64,000 nucleotides of DNA from DASUPK01 sp963763955. GTDB taxonomy: Bacteria; Actinomycetota; Thermoleophilia; Solirubrobacterales; 70-9. Positions within the stretch are counted from its first letter, which is position 1, and every line of letters starts with the position of its first letter. The translations under genes were made by a program, and so were the position numbers. Below, piece after piece: positions 1 to 7,677 of this stretch. The stretch covers positions 77,483 through 141,482 of the forward strand of contig CAVXQP010000025.1 of NCBI GenBank assembly GCA_963763955.1, read 5' to 3'. Under the pieces are notes generated by a model. The model was not told the DNA's origin. It worked only from the letters and a program-made list of their open reading frames with translations, and searched no databases.

Positions 1-2
1 GC

Positions 3-2687
3 GAGAGCCAGTCGGAGCGCGACTCGGCGGCCCGGGAGCGCGAGTTCGCCGAGGTCTACGAGCTCCACGACGAGATGCTGCGCGCCGCCGGCGCGATGGA
101 CGACACCGACGCAGTGCTCGAGCTGACCAAGCTCCTCGGGGAGCGGCCCGCTCTGGCCGAGGCCGTCTCGACTCGGTTCCCGCATCTGATCGTCGACGAG
201 TTGGAGGACGCCTGTCCCGCCGAGCGCGCCCTGATCGAGGCGCTGGCGCGCGCGGCGGAGACCACGGTGCTCTCCTGCGACGACGACCAAGCCCGCGCCC
301 GCTGCGGAGCCGCCTCGGCCTGGGCGCGCCAGGCCCTGGGCGCCGCGGAGGTGATCCTGGAGCCGAGCTGGCGCTACGGGGGTGACCTGCTCGACGCCTC
401 ACATGCGGTCGTCGCCTCTTCCGAGCGCGGCGCCGAGGTCCCCAGGCGGGCCGCCGGCCCGCCGACCAGGGTCCGGTTCTGGAGCGGGACGAACGAGCGG
501 GCCGAAGCACAGGCGGTCGCGCGCGACATCGAGGCGTCCCTCGCCTCAGGCGAAGTGAGGATCGAAAAGGTCTGCGTTGCGGTGCCGCGTGGCGACGGCC
601 GCTCGCGCGCAATCGCGGCCGCCCTCGAGGAGCGTCGCGTTCCGTACCGGCTCACCGGCCCGGGGGCGTTCTTCCAGCGACCGGAGGTGCGCGACGTGAT
701 CGCCTGGCTTCGCCTGCTGGCCGATCCGACCGACGCCGCCGCGGCCGTCCGCGCGCTCAGCCGGCCGCCCGTGGAGCTGCGCTCCGTCGACCTCGCCCGC
801 TGCACGACGATCGCCCGCCGACGCAAGCTCGACATGGTTTCGGCCCTCGAGGCCTCGCTGGAGAGCCCCCAGATACCTCCGGAGGCACGCGACCGGATCC
901 GCGAGTTCCTCCAGCTCCATCGTGCGGCGGCGCGCGCGATGGGCGAGATGCGGGCCGACGTCTTCGTCCGTCGCCTGATCGAGCGGATCGGCTTCCGACG
1001 CCATCGTCTCTTCGCCGCGCACCCGGAGGCCGCGGAGCGGCTTCGCAACCTCTCGCGGCTCGGCGAGCTCGCCGCAGCCTGGACGCGCCGGGAGCCGACC
1101 GGATCGAACCGCGACTTCGTCCGCTACCTGGTGGCCGTGTCCGAGGCAGGCGGATTGCGAGGGGGCTCCGCAGGCGAAGCCGAGGAGTCACCCATCGTGA
1201 TGCTGGACGAACCGGGCCAGCCGATGGCGGACGCGGTGCGAGTGATCCCGCTCGAGCGCACCAAAGGGCTCGAGTTCTCACGCGTGTACGTCGTGGGGCT
1301 GCACGCCGGCGCAGTGCCGGGCTCTGCCCCCACGGGGACTCCGGTTGTACCCACGGGGGTGGGCGGCGGAGGCCCATCGCACGAGGACGAGGCGCGGCGG
1401 CTGCTCTACACGGCGATGACCCGCGCCAGGGACGAGCTGGTCCTCTCTCGACCCGCCACGACCGAGGCCGGGAACGCCCGCCCGTCGCCGCTCTACGAGG
1501 ACGCGAGGGCGGTCCTCGACGCCACGGAGGAGGAGCAGGGTGAGGAGCTCTTCGGGCCGGCCGAGGGGCTCCAGGCGACCTATCGGATGATCCAGGATGA
1601 GGTGCTGGAGGAGGCCTGGCGCGCCGGCGGCAAGCTCCGCGAGCCGCGGCTCGACACCTACGTCGACGTCACCCGAGCGGTCGCGCGCTTCCTCGAGCTG
1701 GTCAAGCTGGCCGGGCTGATCCAGGGATCGACCGAGGAGCCCGTAGCGGACTCCCTGGCGGCGATCAACGACCTCCTCGAGCAAGCGATCTCTGCCGAGC
1801 AGCGCAGCGCACTGCGCGACTCCGGGCTCGACGCGTATCTCCTCGATGAGGAGGGCGCGGCAAAGCGGCGCCGCGAGCTCATCGCCCAGCGCGACGAGCC
1901 CTCGCTGGAGGCCTTCCTCCCACGGAGGGGCGAGGGCCTGGCGTTGTCCGCAACCGACATCGAGCTCTACCGGACCTGCCCGCTCAAGTACAAGTTCGCA
2001 CGGGTCTTCGGCATTCCGCAGGAGACCACGATCAATCAGCGTTTCGGGATCGTCATCCACCAGGTGCTTGAGCGCTTCCACGGTTCGCCCTCGGCGCCGG
2101 GAGCCAACCCCACCGCCGGCTCGAGCGAGGACGCTGGGAGCCTCGAGCGTCTCATGGCGCTGTTCGCGGCGGCGTGGCGGCGGTCCGGCTTCGGCGAGTC
2201 CGACGACGAGCTGCAATTTCGCGAGAAAGCGATCGAGGCCCTCCACCGTTACCACGCCCGCGAGGTAGCCAGCGGATCCCACCCGCGCTGGGTCGAGCGC
2301 AAGTTCGACTTCCGCATCGGGCCCCACCACCTGCGGGGCCGGGTCGATCGGGTCGACCAGCTGCCGAGCGGCGGCTACGAGCTGATCGACTACAAGACCG
2401 GCGACCCGAAGCCTCCGCGCGAGCTCGAGTCCGACGTCCAGCTGGCGATCTACCGCCTGGCTGCCAGGGAGGCATGGCGTCTCGAGGGAGCCGCCGGCAG
2501 CTACTGGTACGTGCTCGCCGACGAGAAGGTCGCGGTCGGCGGCTCCCCCGACGATCTGGAGCGGGTCGAGGGGGTCGTGCTGGAGGTCGGAGAGGGGATC
2601 CTCGGCCAGGACTTCGAGCCCAGGCCCTCCCCGGAGATCTGCTCGTGGTGCGACTTCCGGCTGATCTGCCCAGCATCCGAAGCGTGA
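3..2687 (+). CDS. UvrD/PcrA-type helicase fused to a RecB-like nuclease (5' end outside window)
   Basis: The reading frame is open to the left edge, so the N-terminal ATPase part with Walker A is missing; about 894 codons are visible. A Walker-B-like DELEDACPAE lies near visible residue 66, superfamily 1 motif V (RTKGLEFSRVYVVGLH) near 415 and motif VI (RRLLYTAMTRARDEL) near 465. From about residue 650 comes a PD-(D/E)XK nuclease of the AddB/RecB type: an early Cys (YRTCPLKYKF), GRVDRVD, then LIDYKTGDPKPP with a following QLAIYRLA, and a late CSWCDFRLIC. The one early plus three late cysteines are the AddB-like iron-sulphur pattern. By family knowledge this is a double-strand-break processing or repair helicase-nuclease, paired with a second subunit in other actinobacteria; the partner is not in view. 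Confidence 0.85.
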   Translation, partial: ESQSERDSAAREREFAEVYELHDEMLRAAGAMDDTDAVLELTKLLGERPALAEAVSTRFPHLIVDELEDACPAERALIEALARAAETTVLSCDDDQARARCGAASAWARQALGAAEVILEPSWRYGGDLLDASHAVVASSERGAEVPRRAAGPPTRVRFWSGTNERAEAQAVARDIEASLASGEVRIEKVCVAVPRGDGRSRAIAAALEERRVPYRLTGPGAFFQRPEVRDVIAWLRLLADPTDAAAAVRALSRPPVELRSVDLARCTTIARRRKLDMVSALEASLESPQIPPEARDRIREFLQLHRAAARAMGEMRADVFVRRLIERIGFRRHRLFAAHPEAAERLRNLSRLGELAAAWTRREPTGSNRDFVRYLVAVSEAGGLRGGSAGEAEESPIVMLDEPGQPMADAVRVIPLERTKGLEFSRVYVVGLHAGAVPGSAPTGTPVVPTGVGGGGPSHEDEARRLLYTAMTRARDELVLSRPATTEAGNARPSPLYEDARAVLDATEEEQGEELFGPAEGLQATYRMIQDEVLEEAWRAGGKLREPRLDTYVDVTRAVARFLELVKLAGLIQGSTEEPVADSLAAINDLLEQAISAEQRSALRDSGLDAYLLDEEGAAKRRRELIAQRDEPSLEAFLPRRGEGLALSATDIELYRTCPLKYKFARVFGIPQETTINQRFGIVIHQVLERFHGSPSAPGANPTAGSSEDAGSLERLMALFAAAWRRSGFGESDDELQFREKAIEALHRYHAREVASGSHPRWVERKFDFRIGPHHLRGRVDRVDQLPSGGYELIDYKTGDPKPPRELESDVQLAIYRLAAREAWRLEGAAGSYWYVLADEKVAVGGSPDDLERVEGVVLEVGEGILGQDFEPRPSPEICSWCDFRLICPASEA

Positions 2688-2699
2688 CGCAGCTCACAC

Positions 2700-2732
2700 G
2701 TACATATGTACAGCTTTGTGGTACATTTGTAC
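2700..2732. promoter_or_regulatory. Tandem GTAC-N4-GTAC operator candidates
   Basis: Two 12-bp elements lie 21 bp apart, start to start (two helical turns): GTACATATGTAC at 2700-2711, a perfect palindrome, and GTACATTTGTAC at 2721-2732, palindromic except for its centre. They end 6 bp before the likely SMR start at 2739 and so overlap any promoter of the SMR-TetR operon. The natural candidate ligand is the TetR protein encoded second in that operon, giving autorepression. The match to TetR-type operators is inference from symmetry, spacing and position. Confidence 0.6.
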
Positions 2733-2738
2733 ACGATC

Positions 2739-3062
2739 ATGTTGGCTTGGATATATCTATCCGCGGCGATCGCGACCGAAGTGGTCGGGACCGTCTTTCT
2801 GCGCTTCACCGACGGCTTCACCAGGCCGGCTCCGTCGATCCTGGTCATCGTCACCTACGTCCTCTCGCTCTGGCTCACCGCGCTGGCGCTCAAGAGCCTC
2901 GAGATCAGCCTGGCGTATGCCGTCTGGGCGGGCGTCGGCACCGCGGCGATCGCGATCATCGGCATGGCGACGCTCGGCGAGTCCGTCAACGCTCTCAAGC
3001 TGGCGAGCATCGTGCTCGTGATCGGCGGCGTGGTCGGCCTCAACCTCTCGGGAGCGAACTAG
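2739..3062 (+). CDS. SMR-family small multidrug/guanidinium exporter
   Basis: A 107-aa protein with four predicted hydrophobic helices, the standard SMR length. Starting at ATG 2739 puts the essential membrane glutamate at residue 14 (AAIATEVVGTVF), exactly where EmrE and SugE/Gdx have it. An ATG at 2706 would add 11 residues and lies inside the operator palindrome, so 2739 is preferred. No clear Shine-Dalgarno precedes it and the leader may be very short. SMR proteins work as dual-topology dimers, exchanging protons for quaternary amines or guanidinium. The TetR gene follows after 6 bp and two operator candidates lie upstream, so this is a self-contained, inducible efflux operon. Drug-exporting and guanidinium-exporting subtypes cannot be separated with confidence from sequence alone. 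Confidence 0.88.
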   Translation: MLAWIYLSAAIATEVVGTVFLRFTDGFTRPAPSILVIVTYVLSLWLTALALKSLEISLAYAVWAGVGTAAIAIIGMATLGESVNALKLASIVLVIGGVVGLNLSGAN

Positions 3063-3068
3063 CCTGAG

Positions 3069-3656
3069 ATGGCGACGGCGGAGCGGGCGACTCAGGGGCG
3101 TCGCGAGCAGATCCTGGAGGCGACCCTTCGCGTCATCGGGCGCGAGGGTCGCGAGGCGGTGACTCACCGCGCGGTTGCGGGGGAGGCGGGCGTGCCGCTG
3201 GGTTCCACCACGTACTACTTCGATTCCCGGGACGATCTGCTCGGTCAGGCACTGGAGCACGTCGCGGCGCAGGAGGTGGAGCGGTACGCCAGCCTCGGCG
3301 AGCAGCTGCGTACCGTGAAGTCCGGCCGCGAGTTGGCGGACCGGCTGATCTCCGAGCTCGTCGCGGCCGCCGAGGACCGCGTCGCCTACATCGCCGAGTA
3401 CGAGCTCTGGCTCGAGGCCGGCCGCCGTCCCGACCTCCGCGAGGCCGCCCAGAGCTGGTGCGACGCCGAGCAGCGCTCCGTGGCGGGCGCACTGGAGGCG
3501 TTGGGAAGCTCCGATCCGGCGGCCGACGCGAGCCTGGTGGTCGCCGCCCTCGACGGACTCGGCGAGCGCCTGCTTGCCCGCGAGGACGATCCCGCAGCCG
3601 CGGCGAAGGAGCTGCGGCCGGAGCTGCGGCGCTTGATCGAGCGCCTGGTCGGTTAG
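3069..3656 (+). CDS. TetR-family repressor of the SMR operon
   Basis: 195 aa. The N-terminal TetR helix-turn-helix is clear: REQILEATLRVIGREG, then VTHRAVAGEAGVPLGSTTYY and a following F-DSRDDLL. The C-terminal ligand domain is helical and acidic. It is the second gene of an operon, six bases after the SMR transporter, with two GTAC palindromes in front of the operon, so feedback repression relieved by an exported compound is the simplest model. Its stop overlaps by a few bases the stop of the convergent PAC2 gene, leaving no room for a terminator between them. Confidence 0.85.
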   Translation: MATAERATQGRREQILEATLRVIGREGREAVTHRAVAGEAGVPLGSTTYYFDSRDDLLGQALEHVAAQEVERYASLGEQLRTVKSGRELADRLISELVAAAEDRVAYIAEYELWLEAGRRPDLREAAQSWCDAEQRSVAGALEALGSSDPAADASLVVAALDGLGERLLAREDDPAAAAKELRPELRRLIERLVG

Positions 3657-4516
3657 TTTTCGCCCTGCTGTCGCAGGTAGCGCTCGAAATCGCGCGCTAG
3701 AGCCTCGCCGGAGGGGACGTCGTCCTCGAGGTCGGGGCGATCTGCCTGCTCGGCCTCGAGGCGCTCGACAAGTTCCTCGATCTCCGGGTTGGCGGCGACC
3801 GCGCGGCTCACCTGTCTCTCGTACGACTCCGATTCCTCCTCGAGCCCCGATGCCTCCACGGCCACTCCGACGAGGCCCTCCAGCCGTCGCAGCAGGGCGA
3901 GGGCGGCCTTTGGGTTGGGGACGGCCGCGACGTAATGCGGCACCGCCGCCCAGAGGCTGGCCGAGGGGATCCCGCGGTGCCGGCAGGCGTCGTGGAGAAC
4001 GCCGACCACGCCCGTGGGGCCCTCATAGGTGGAGCGGGCGAGGTCGAGCTGCTCGACCAGCGCCTCATCGGAGGCCAGTCCGGTGATCGGCACCGGGAGG
4101 GTGTGCGCGACGTCAGCGATCAGAGCTCCGAGCGTCACCACCATCTGGACGCCGAGCATCTCGGCGGCATCGGCGATGCCATCGGAAAAGGTCCGCCAGC
4201 GCAGGTTGGGCTCGGTGCCGGCGAGCAGCACAAGGTCGCGCTCGGCGCCCGGCGGAGTGGCGGTGAGCAGGACGTTGCCCGGCCACTCGATCTCGCGGCT
4301 CTGTCCCTCGGTCAACGTGATCGTCGGCCGGTTGGCCTGGAAGTCGAAGAACTCCTCGGGGTCGATCTGGGCGATCACGTTCGCATCGAGCGATTCCGCC
4401 GCTGTGGTCAGTGCGGTGGTGGCGGAGCCTGCGGCGTCGTTCCAGCCCGCGAAAGCACAGACGAGGACCGGGGATCGAAGCTGCGGAGGCTCGGCCTCCC
4501 AGGCGAGCGCGTCCAT
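3653..4516 (-). CDS. PAC2 family protein
   Basis: 287 aa beginning MDALAWEAEPPQLRSPVLVC, with the AFAGWNDAAGSAT signature of the PAC2 family (proteasome-assembly-chaperone-2 fold). Members are common in actinobacteria, where the family is linked to proteasome and Pup biology, but a molecular role is not established for this type. The C-terminal 60 residues are acidic and predicted helical. It converges on the TetR gene with a 4-bp stop overlap and diverges from the YhaM-like gene across about 65 bp. No proteasome gene is visible in the window, so a proteasome link here is inference from the family only. Confidence 0.82.
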   Translation of the reverse strand: MDALAWEAEPPQLRSPVLVCAFAGWNDAAGSATTALTTAAESLDANVIAQIDPEEFFDFQANRPTITLTEGQSREIEWPGNVLLTATPPGAERDLVLLAGTEPNLRWRTFSDGIADAAEMLGVQMVVTLGALIADVAHTLPVPITGLASDEALVEQLDLARSTYEGPTGVVGVLHDACRHRGIPSASLWAAVPHYVAAVPNPKAALALLRRLEGLVGVAVEASGLEEESESYERQVSRAVAANPEIEELVERLEAEQADRPDLEDDVPSGEALARDFERYLRQQGEN

Positions 4517-4582
4517 TGATCGAGACTAGCGACTCGCGGCCCGGGGGTGCCCCGGTGAGCCTGGGCTGATGTCCGGTCGAGT

Positions 4583-5485
4583 TTGGACACTCATACGATC
4601 GAGGCCGCAGCCGCCACGCCGTCGATCGCCGAGTTGCGTCCGGGACAGCGCTTCCAGGGTGCCTACGCGTGCGTGCGGAAGGACAGGCTCTCGGCGCGCA
4701 ACGGCTCGATCTATCTCTCGCTGGAGCTGCGTGATCGCTCCGGGTCGATCCCCGCGCGGGCCTTCCGGGAGGTCGATCGGCTCGCCGGTCGCTTCGAGCG
4801 CGGGGACGCGATCCGGGTCTCCGGCAAGGTCGAGCGCTTTCGCGGCCAGCTGGTCGCCGAGATCGACGAGATCCAGCCGATCGACGACGGGCAGCTGGAC
4901 CCCGCGGACTTCCTCCCCGCCGCCTACCGCGACGCGCAGGAGCTCGAGGGGTTCCTCGAGCACCTGACTCGCGAGGTGCATGACGCACCGCTCCGCTCGG
5001 TAGTCGAGCGCGTCCTCTTCACGGAACCGGTGGCGGAGGAGTTCAGGCGCGCGCCCTGTACTCGGGCGGGCCACCACTCCTATGTCGGGGGACTGATCGA
5101 GCACACCGTCGCGCTGGGCACACTCGTCGGCGAGGTCTGCCAGCTCCACCCCCGGCTCGACTCAGACCTGCTGATGGCGGCCGCTCTCGTGCACGACGTC
5201 GGCAAGACGCGCGAGTTCAGTTACGGGGCGGAGTTCGGGATCACCGAGGAGGGGCGTCTGATCGGGCACCTCGCTCTCGGGGCGGAGATCGTGGGCTCGG
5301 CCGCAGAAGGGCTGCCGCCGGAACGTCGCGCCGCCCTGCTCCATTGCGTGCTGTCGCATCACGGAGCCGACGCTGGTCGCTCGGGCCAGGGCGGCCGCGG
5401 CTTCGGCACACCCGAGGCCCTGGCTCTCTACCGGCTGAACGCGCTCGACGCCGGCGTCAAGGGCGCGCTCGAGCACGGTCTCTAA
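4583..5485 (+). CDS. YhaM-like 3'-5' exoribonuclease (OB fold + HD domain)
   Basis: About 300 aa. Residues 15-105 form an OB-fold nucleic-acid-binding domain (GQRFQGAYACVRKDRL, then RDRSGSIPARAF). From about 150 there is an HD phosphohydrolase domain with H-x-x-YVGGLIEHT, ALVHDVGK and a late CVLSHHG, which supply the metal ligands. This architecture is that of YhaM/CBF1, 3'-5' exoribonucleases of Gram-positive RNA turnover. The start is uncertain: TTG 4583 is the first usable codon after an in-frame stop at 4556, and it has no strong ribosome binding site. The gene diverges from PAC2 and converges on the TauE half-genes with a 4-bp overlap. Confidence 0.82.
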   Translation: MDTHTIEAAAATPSIAELRPGQRFQGAYACVRKDRLSARNGSIYLSLELRDRSGSIPARAFREVDRLAGRFERGDAIRVSGKVERFRGQLVAEIDEIQPIDDGQLDPADFLPAAYRDAQELEGFLEHLTREVHDAPLRSVVERVLFTEPVAEEFRRAPCTRAGHHSYVGGLIEHTVALGTLVGEVCQLHPRLDSDLLMAAALVHDVGKTREFSYGAEFGITEEGRLIGHLALGAEIVGSAAEGLPPERRAALLHCVLSHHGADAGRSGQGGRGFGTPEALALYRLNALDAGVKGALEHGL

Positions 5486-5874
5486 GCGGATTCCTCCTGG
5501 GCATCAGGCCGCGGGCGGAGCGCCCGGATGATGAGCTGGGCGGCGATCAGCAGGGCGAGGGCCGCAAAGGTCAGCTCCAGCGCGCGCTGGGGGATCGAGT
5601 TGGACGTGACCACACCGATGCCGACACCGATCGGCGAGAGCGCCCCGATCACCAAACCGTCGCGGACCCGGACGTTCCCGTATCCCAGCTGCCGCCAGAC
5701 GGCGACCAGCGCGACGGGAACGATGGCGAGCAGCGAGGTCGCCTCGGCCCTGACCTGGGTCTCGTCCATGAAGATCACGAGGGCCGGAACGAAGAGGACC
5801 CCGCCGCCCACCCCGAGCAGGCCGCCGACGATCCCGCCGGCAAAGCCCATGATTGCGGCCGCGACCGAGCTCAC
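5482..5874 (-). CDS. TauE/SafE family exporter, C-terminal half-gene
   Basis: 130 aa with about four hydrophobic segments. It opens with the family hallmark GFAGGIVGGLLGVGGGVL and continues with EATSLLAIVPVALVAV. TauE/SafE (DUF81) proteins usually have about 250-270 aa and two copies of this half. Here each half is its own gene: this one starts at GTG 5874 inside a GTGA overlap (5871-5874) with the upstream half, so the two are translationally coupled. They would be expected to assemble as a heterodimer exporting small organic or inorganic anions such as sulfite or organosulfonates; the substrate is not deducible. The last residues are charged and cytoplasmic-looking. Confidence 0.8.
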   Translation of the reverse strand: MSSVAAAIMGFAGGIVGGLLGVGGGVLFVPALVIFMDETQVRAEATSLLAIVPVALVAVWRQLGYGNVRVRDGLVIGALSPIGVGIGVVTSNSIPQRALELTFAALALLIAAQLIIRALRPRPDAQEESA

Positions 5875-6236
5875 GAGAGGATCAGCTTCCCGGCGATGAC
5901 GACGAGGAGGCCCGCGAAGAGCAGGGAGATCATGCGCTCGGGTATGCGCTGCTGCAGGGCGGTCCCCGCCACCGCCCCGCCGATTGCAGGGATCCCGACC
6001 AGAGCGGCGTTCGGCGGGTCGACGTTTCCGTAGAACGCCTGCAGGGTGACCGCCACGGCGGCGATCACGACGATCGCCATCAGGCTCGTCCCGGTCGCCT
6101 CCCGCGCGCCATAGCCGAGCCAGACGATCAGAAGCGGGACGATCACGCTCCCGCCGCCCACCCCAAGGAGGCCGCTGAAGGCTCCGCCGGCCGTTCCGAT
6201 TGCGGCCAGCTTCAGGGTCCGAGAGGCCATCGGCAT
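5871..6236 (-). CDS. TauE/SafE family exporter, N-terminal half-gene
   Basis: 121 aa, also carrying the signature (GGAFSGLLGVGGGSVIVPLL, then GTSLMAIVVIAAVAVT) and four predicted membrane segments. It is homologous to the downstream half-gene rather than complementary in sequence, as expected if the two-repeat family was split at the repeat boundary or never fused. Its TGA overlaps the GTG of the next gene by 4 bp. Both halves are complete repeats with intact starts and stops, which argues for a genuine split pair and against a frameshift, although this window does contain many frameshifts. Confidence 0.8.
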   Translation of the reverse strand: MPMASRTLKLAAIGTAGGAFSGLLGVGGGSVIVPLLIVWLGYGAREATGTSLMAIVVIAAVAVTLQAFYGNVDPPNAALVGIPAIGGAVAGTALQQRIPERMISLLFAGLLVVIAGKLILS

Positions 6237-6257
6237 GGCGGGCGATACTAGAGGGGG

Positions 6258-7071
6258 ATGAACGGTGCGGCAGACGACGGGGCCCTTGACGGCCTGCTCG
6301 CCCCGCTTCGCGAGACCCCGGGGGCCTCGGCGATCCTCACGGACGTCGACGGGACGATCGCGCCGATCGTCGTCGATCCCGCGCGAGGCCTCGGTCCCCG
6401 AGACGACGAGGGAGCTGCTGCGGTCGCTGGCCGATCGCTATGCCCTGGTCGGCTGCCTGAGCGGCAGGCGCGCACTGGACGCGCGCCGGGTCGTCGGAGT
6501 GGACCAGCTGGCCTACTCGGGCAACCACGGCTTCGAGCTGCTGCTGCCGGGTGAGGACGAGGTGTTGCCGGATCCGTCACTCGAGGGCCACGAGAACGAC
6601 GCCCCCCGCTTCGTCGAAGGACTCGATCGCTCCGAGCTCGACCGCGTCGGGATCAGGGTCGAGGACAAGGGCGCGATCGTCGCGCTGCACTGGCGTGGCG
6701 CCGAGAACGAGGGCGCCGCGGAGTCCGTGGCTCACGAGATCGCCAGCGAGGCCGAGTGGCAGGGACTGATCGCCCACCGAGGCCGCAAGGTGCTCGAGAT
6801 CAGGCCGAACGTCCCGATCAACAAGGGGATCGCGGTGGCCGCCCTCATTCCCGCGCGCCCCATTGACGCGGCCCTCTACGGAGGCGACGACCGCACCGAC
6901 GTGGACGCGTTCACCGCACTGCGGACGCTGCGCGCTGACGGGCAGCTGCGGGCCACCGCCTGCATCGCGGTCGCCTCCGACGAATCCCCACCGGAGGTCT
7001 CGCGCGAGGCCGACACCACGGTTCCCGGACCGGAGGGCTTCGCCCGCGTACTCGAGGCGCTGGCCGAATAG
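6258..7071 (+). CDS. otsB: Trehalose-phosphate phosphatase, frameshifted near 6380-6387
   Basis: The protein begins at ATG 6258 (ribosome site GAGGGGG directly upstream) and reads the HAD motif I ILTDVDGTIAPIVVDPA. The conserved sequence then continues in another frame as ASVPETTRELLRSLADRY, LVGCLSGR, SGNHGFELL and YGGDDRTDVDAFTALR, the trehalose-phosphatase signatures. The switch falls in GATCCCGCGCGAGGCC, and restoring one GC pair would give a continuous protein of about 270 aa. OtsB dephosphorylates trehalose-6-phosphate; no otsA is in view. A caller would find either a short N-terminal piece or a version starting at 6265 with a scrambled N-terminus lacking the catalytic Asp. Sequencing indel is my preferred explanation. 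Confidence 0.8.
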
Positions 7072-7082
7072 GGTCGCCGGCG

Positions 7083-7631
7083 ATGGCGTACTGCGACCTC
7101 CTGCGGATGACGGTCCTGCTCGCCGCCGGGGCGGCCACCGCCCTGGCGGCCATCACGGTGGTCTCGGCGAGCAGCTCGAGCGACACCCTGACGCTGTACG
7201 TCGCCGCCGCCTGGTGGGTCGTTTCGCTGGTCGCGGGAATCGTCCTCGGACGACCCGCTCGCGCCGCCGAGGCGATGCGCCCGGCTCTGGCGGAGGCACG
7301 CACGGCGACTGCCCTGCCGTCGCTGGGCAACCCGAACCGCGCTGCGCTGGCGCGCCTCTGGCCGCTCGCCGCCTTCGCGGTGGTCGCCGGCGGCCTCGGC
7401 CTCGTCTACTCGGGCGTAGCCGCCATCGGGACCGGCTTCGCCCTCGGCGCAGCGCTCATGCTGCGGTCACGCGAGGGCGCGGTGACCGCGATCGAGGACC
7501 GGGACGGTGTTCGCTTCTACGTGGAGCCCGGATCGGCACTCGAGCCGGTGAAGCTGGTGCGCACGCCGGGCCTGCGCCGCGAACGTCCGCCGCCCGGAAG
7601 CCCTCCGCCTCCGCCGACTGCTCCAGCGTGA
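7083..7631 (+). CDS. Hypothetical membrane protein
   Basis: 182 aa that I do not recognise. Two hydrophobic helices lie near residues 8-30 and 38-60, followed by a charged linker (PARAAEAMRPALAEARTAT), then two more helices near 98-132. A short soluble stretch (VTAIEDRDGVRFYVEPGSAL) and a proline-rich tail end the protein. This looks like a four-helix integral membrane protein with a small C-terminal cytoplasmic domain. It starts 11 bp after otsB, so it is probably co-transcribed, and it ends at a bidirectional hairpin. The composition matches its neighbours. Confidence 0.6.
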   Translation: MAYCDLLRMTVLLAAGAATALAAITVVSASSSSDTLTLYVAAAWWVVSLVAGIVLGRPARAAEAMRPALAEARTATALPSLGNPNRAALARLWPLAAFAVVAGGLGLVYSGVAAIGTGFALGAALMLRSREGAVTAIEDRDGVRFYVEPGSALEPVKLVRTPGLRRERPPPGSPPPPPTAPA

Positions 7632-7636
7632 GACCG

Positions 7637-7664
7637 GGGCGCGCGACCCGAAGGCCGCGCGCCC
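7637..7664. terminator. Bidirectional hairpin between convergent genes
   Basis: A perfect 9-bp inverted repeat, GGGCGCGCG and CGCGCGCCC, with a 10-nt loop sits in the 46-bp gap between two genes that converge. The position and the very stable stem suggest a two-way transcription terminator; a T-rich tract is only weak on either side. Confidence 0.6.
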
Positions 7665-7677
7665 GCTCTTCGCATAC

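Noticed and set aside
6265..6390. N-terminus of otsB in the frame starting 6265
   Set aside because: It reads Arg/Ser-rich nonsense, whereas the frame from 6258 has a ribosome site and the HAD motif.
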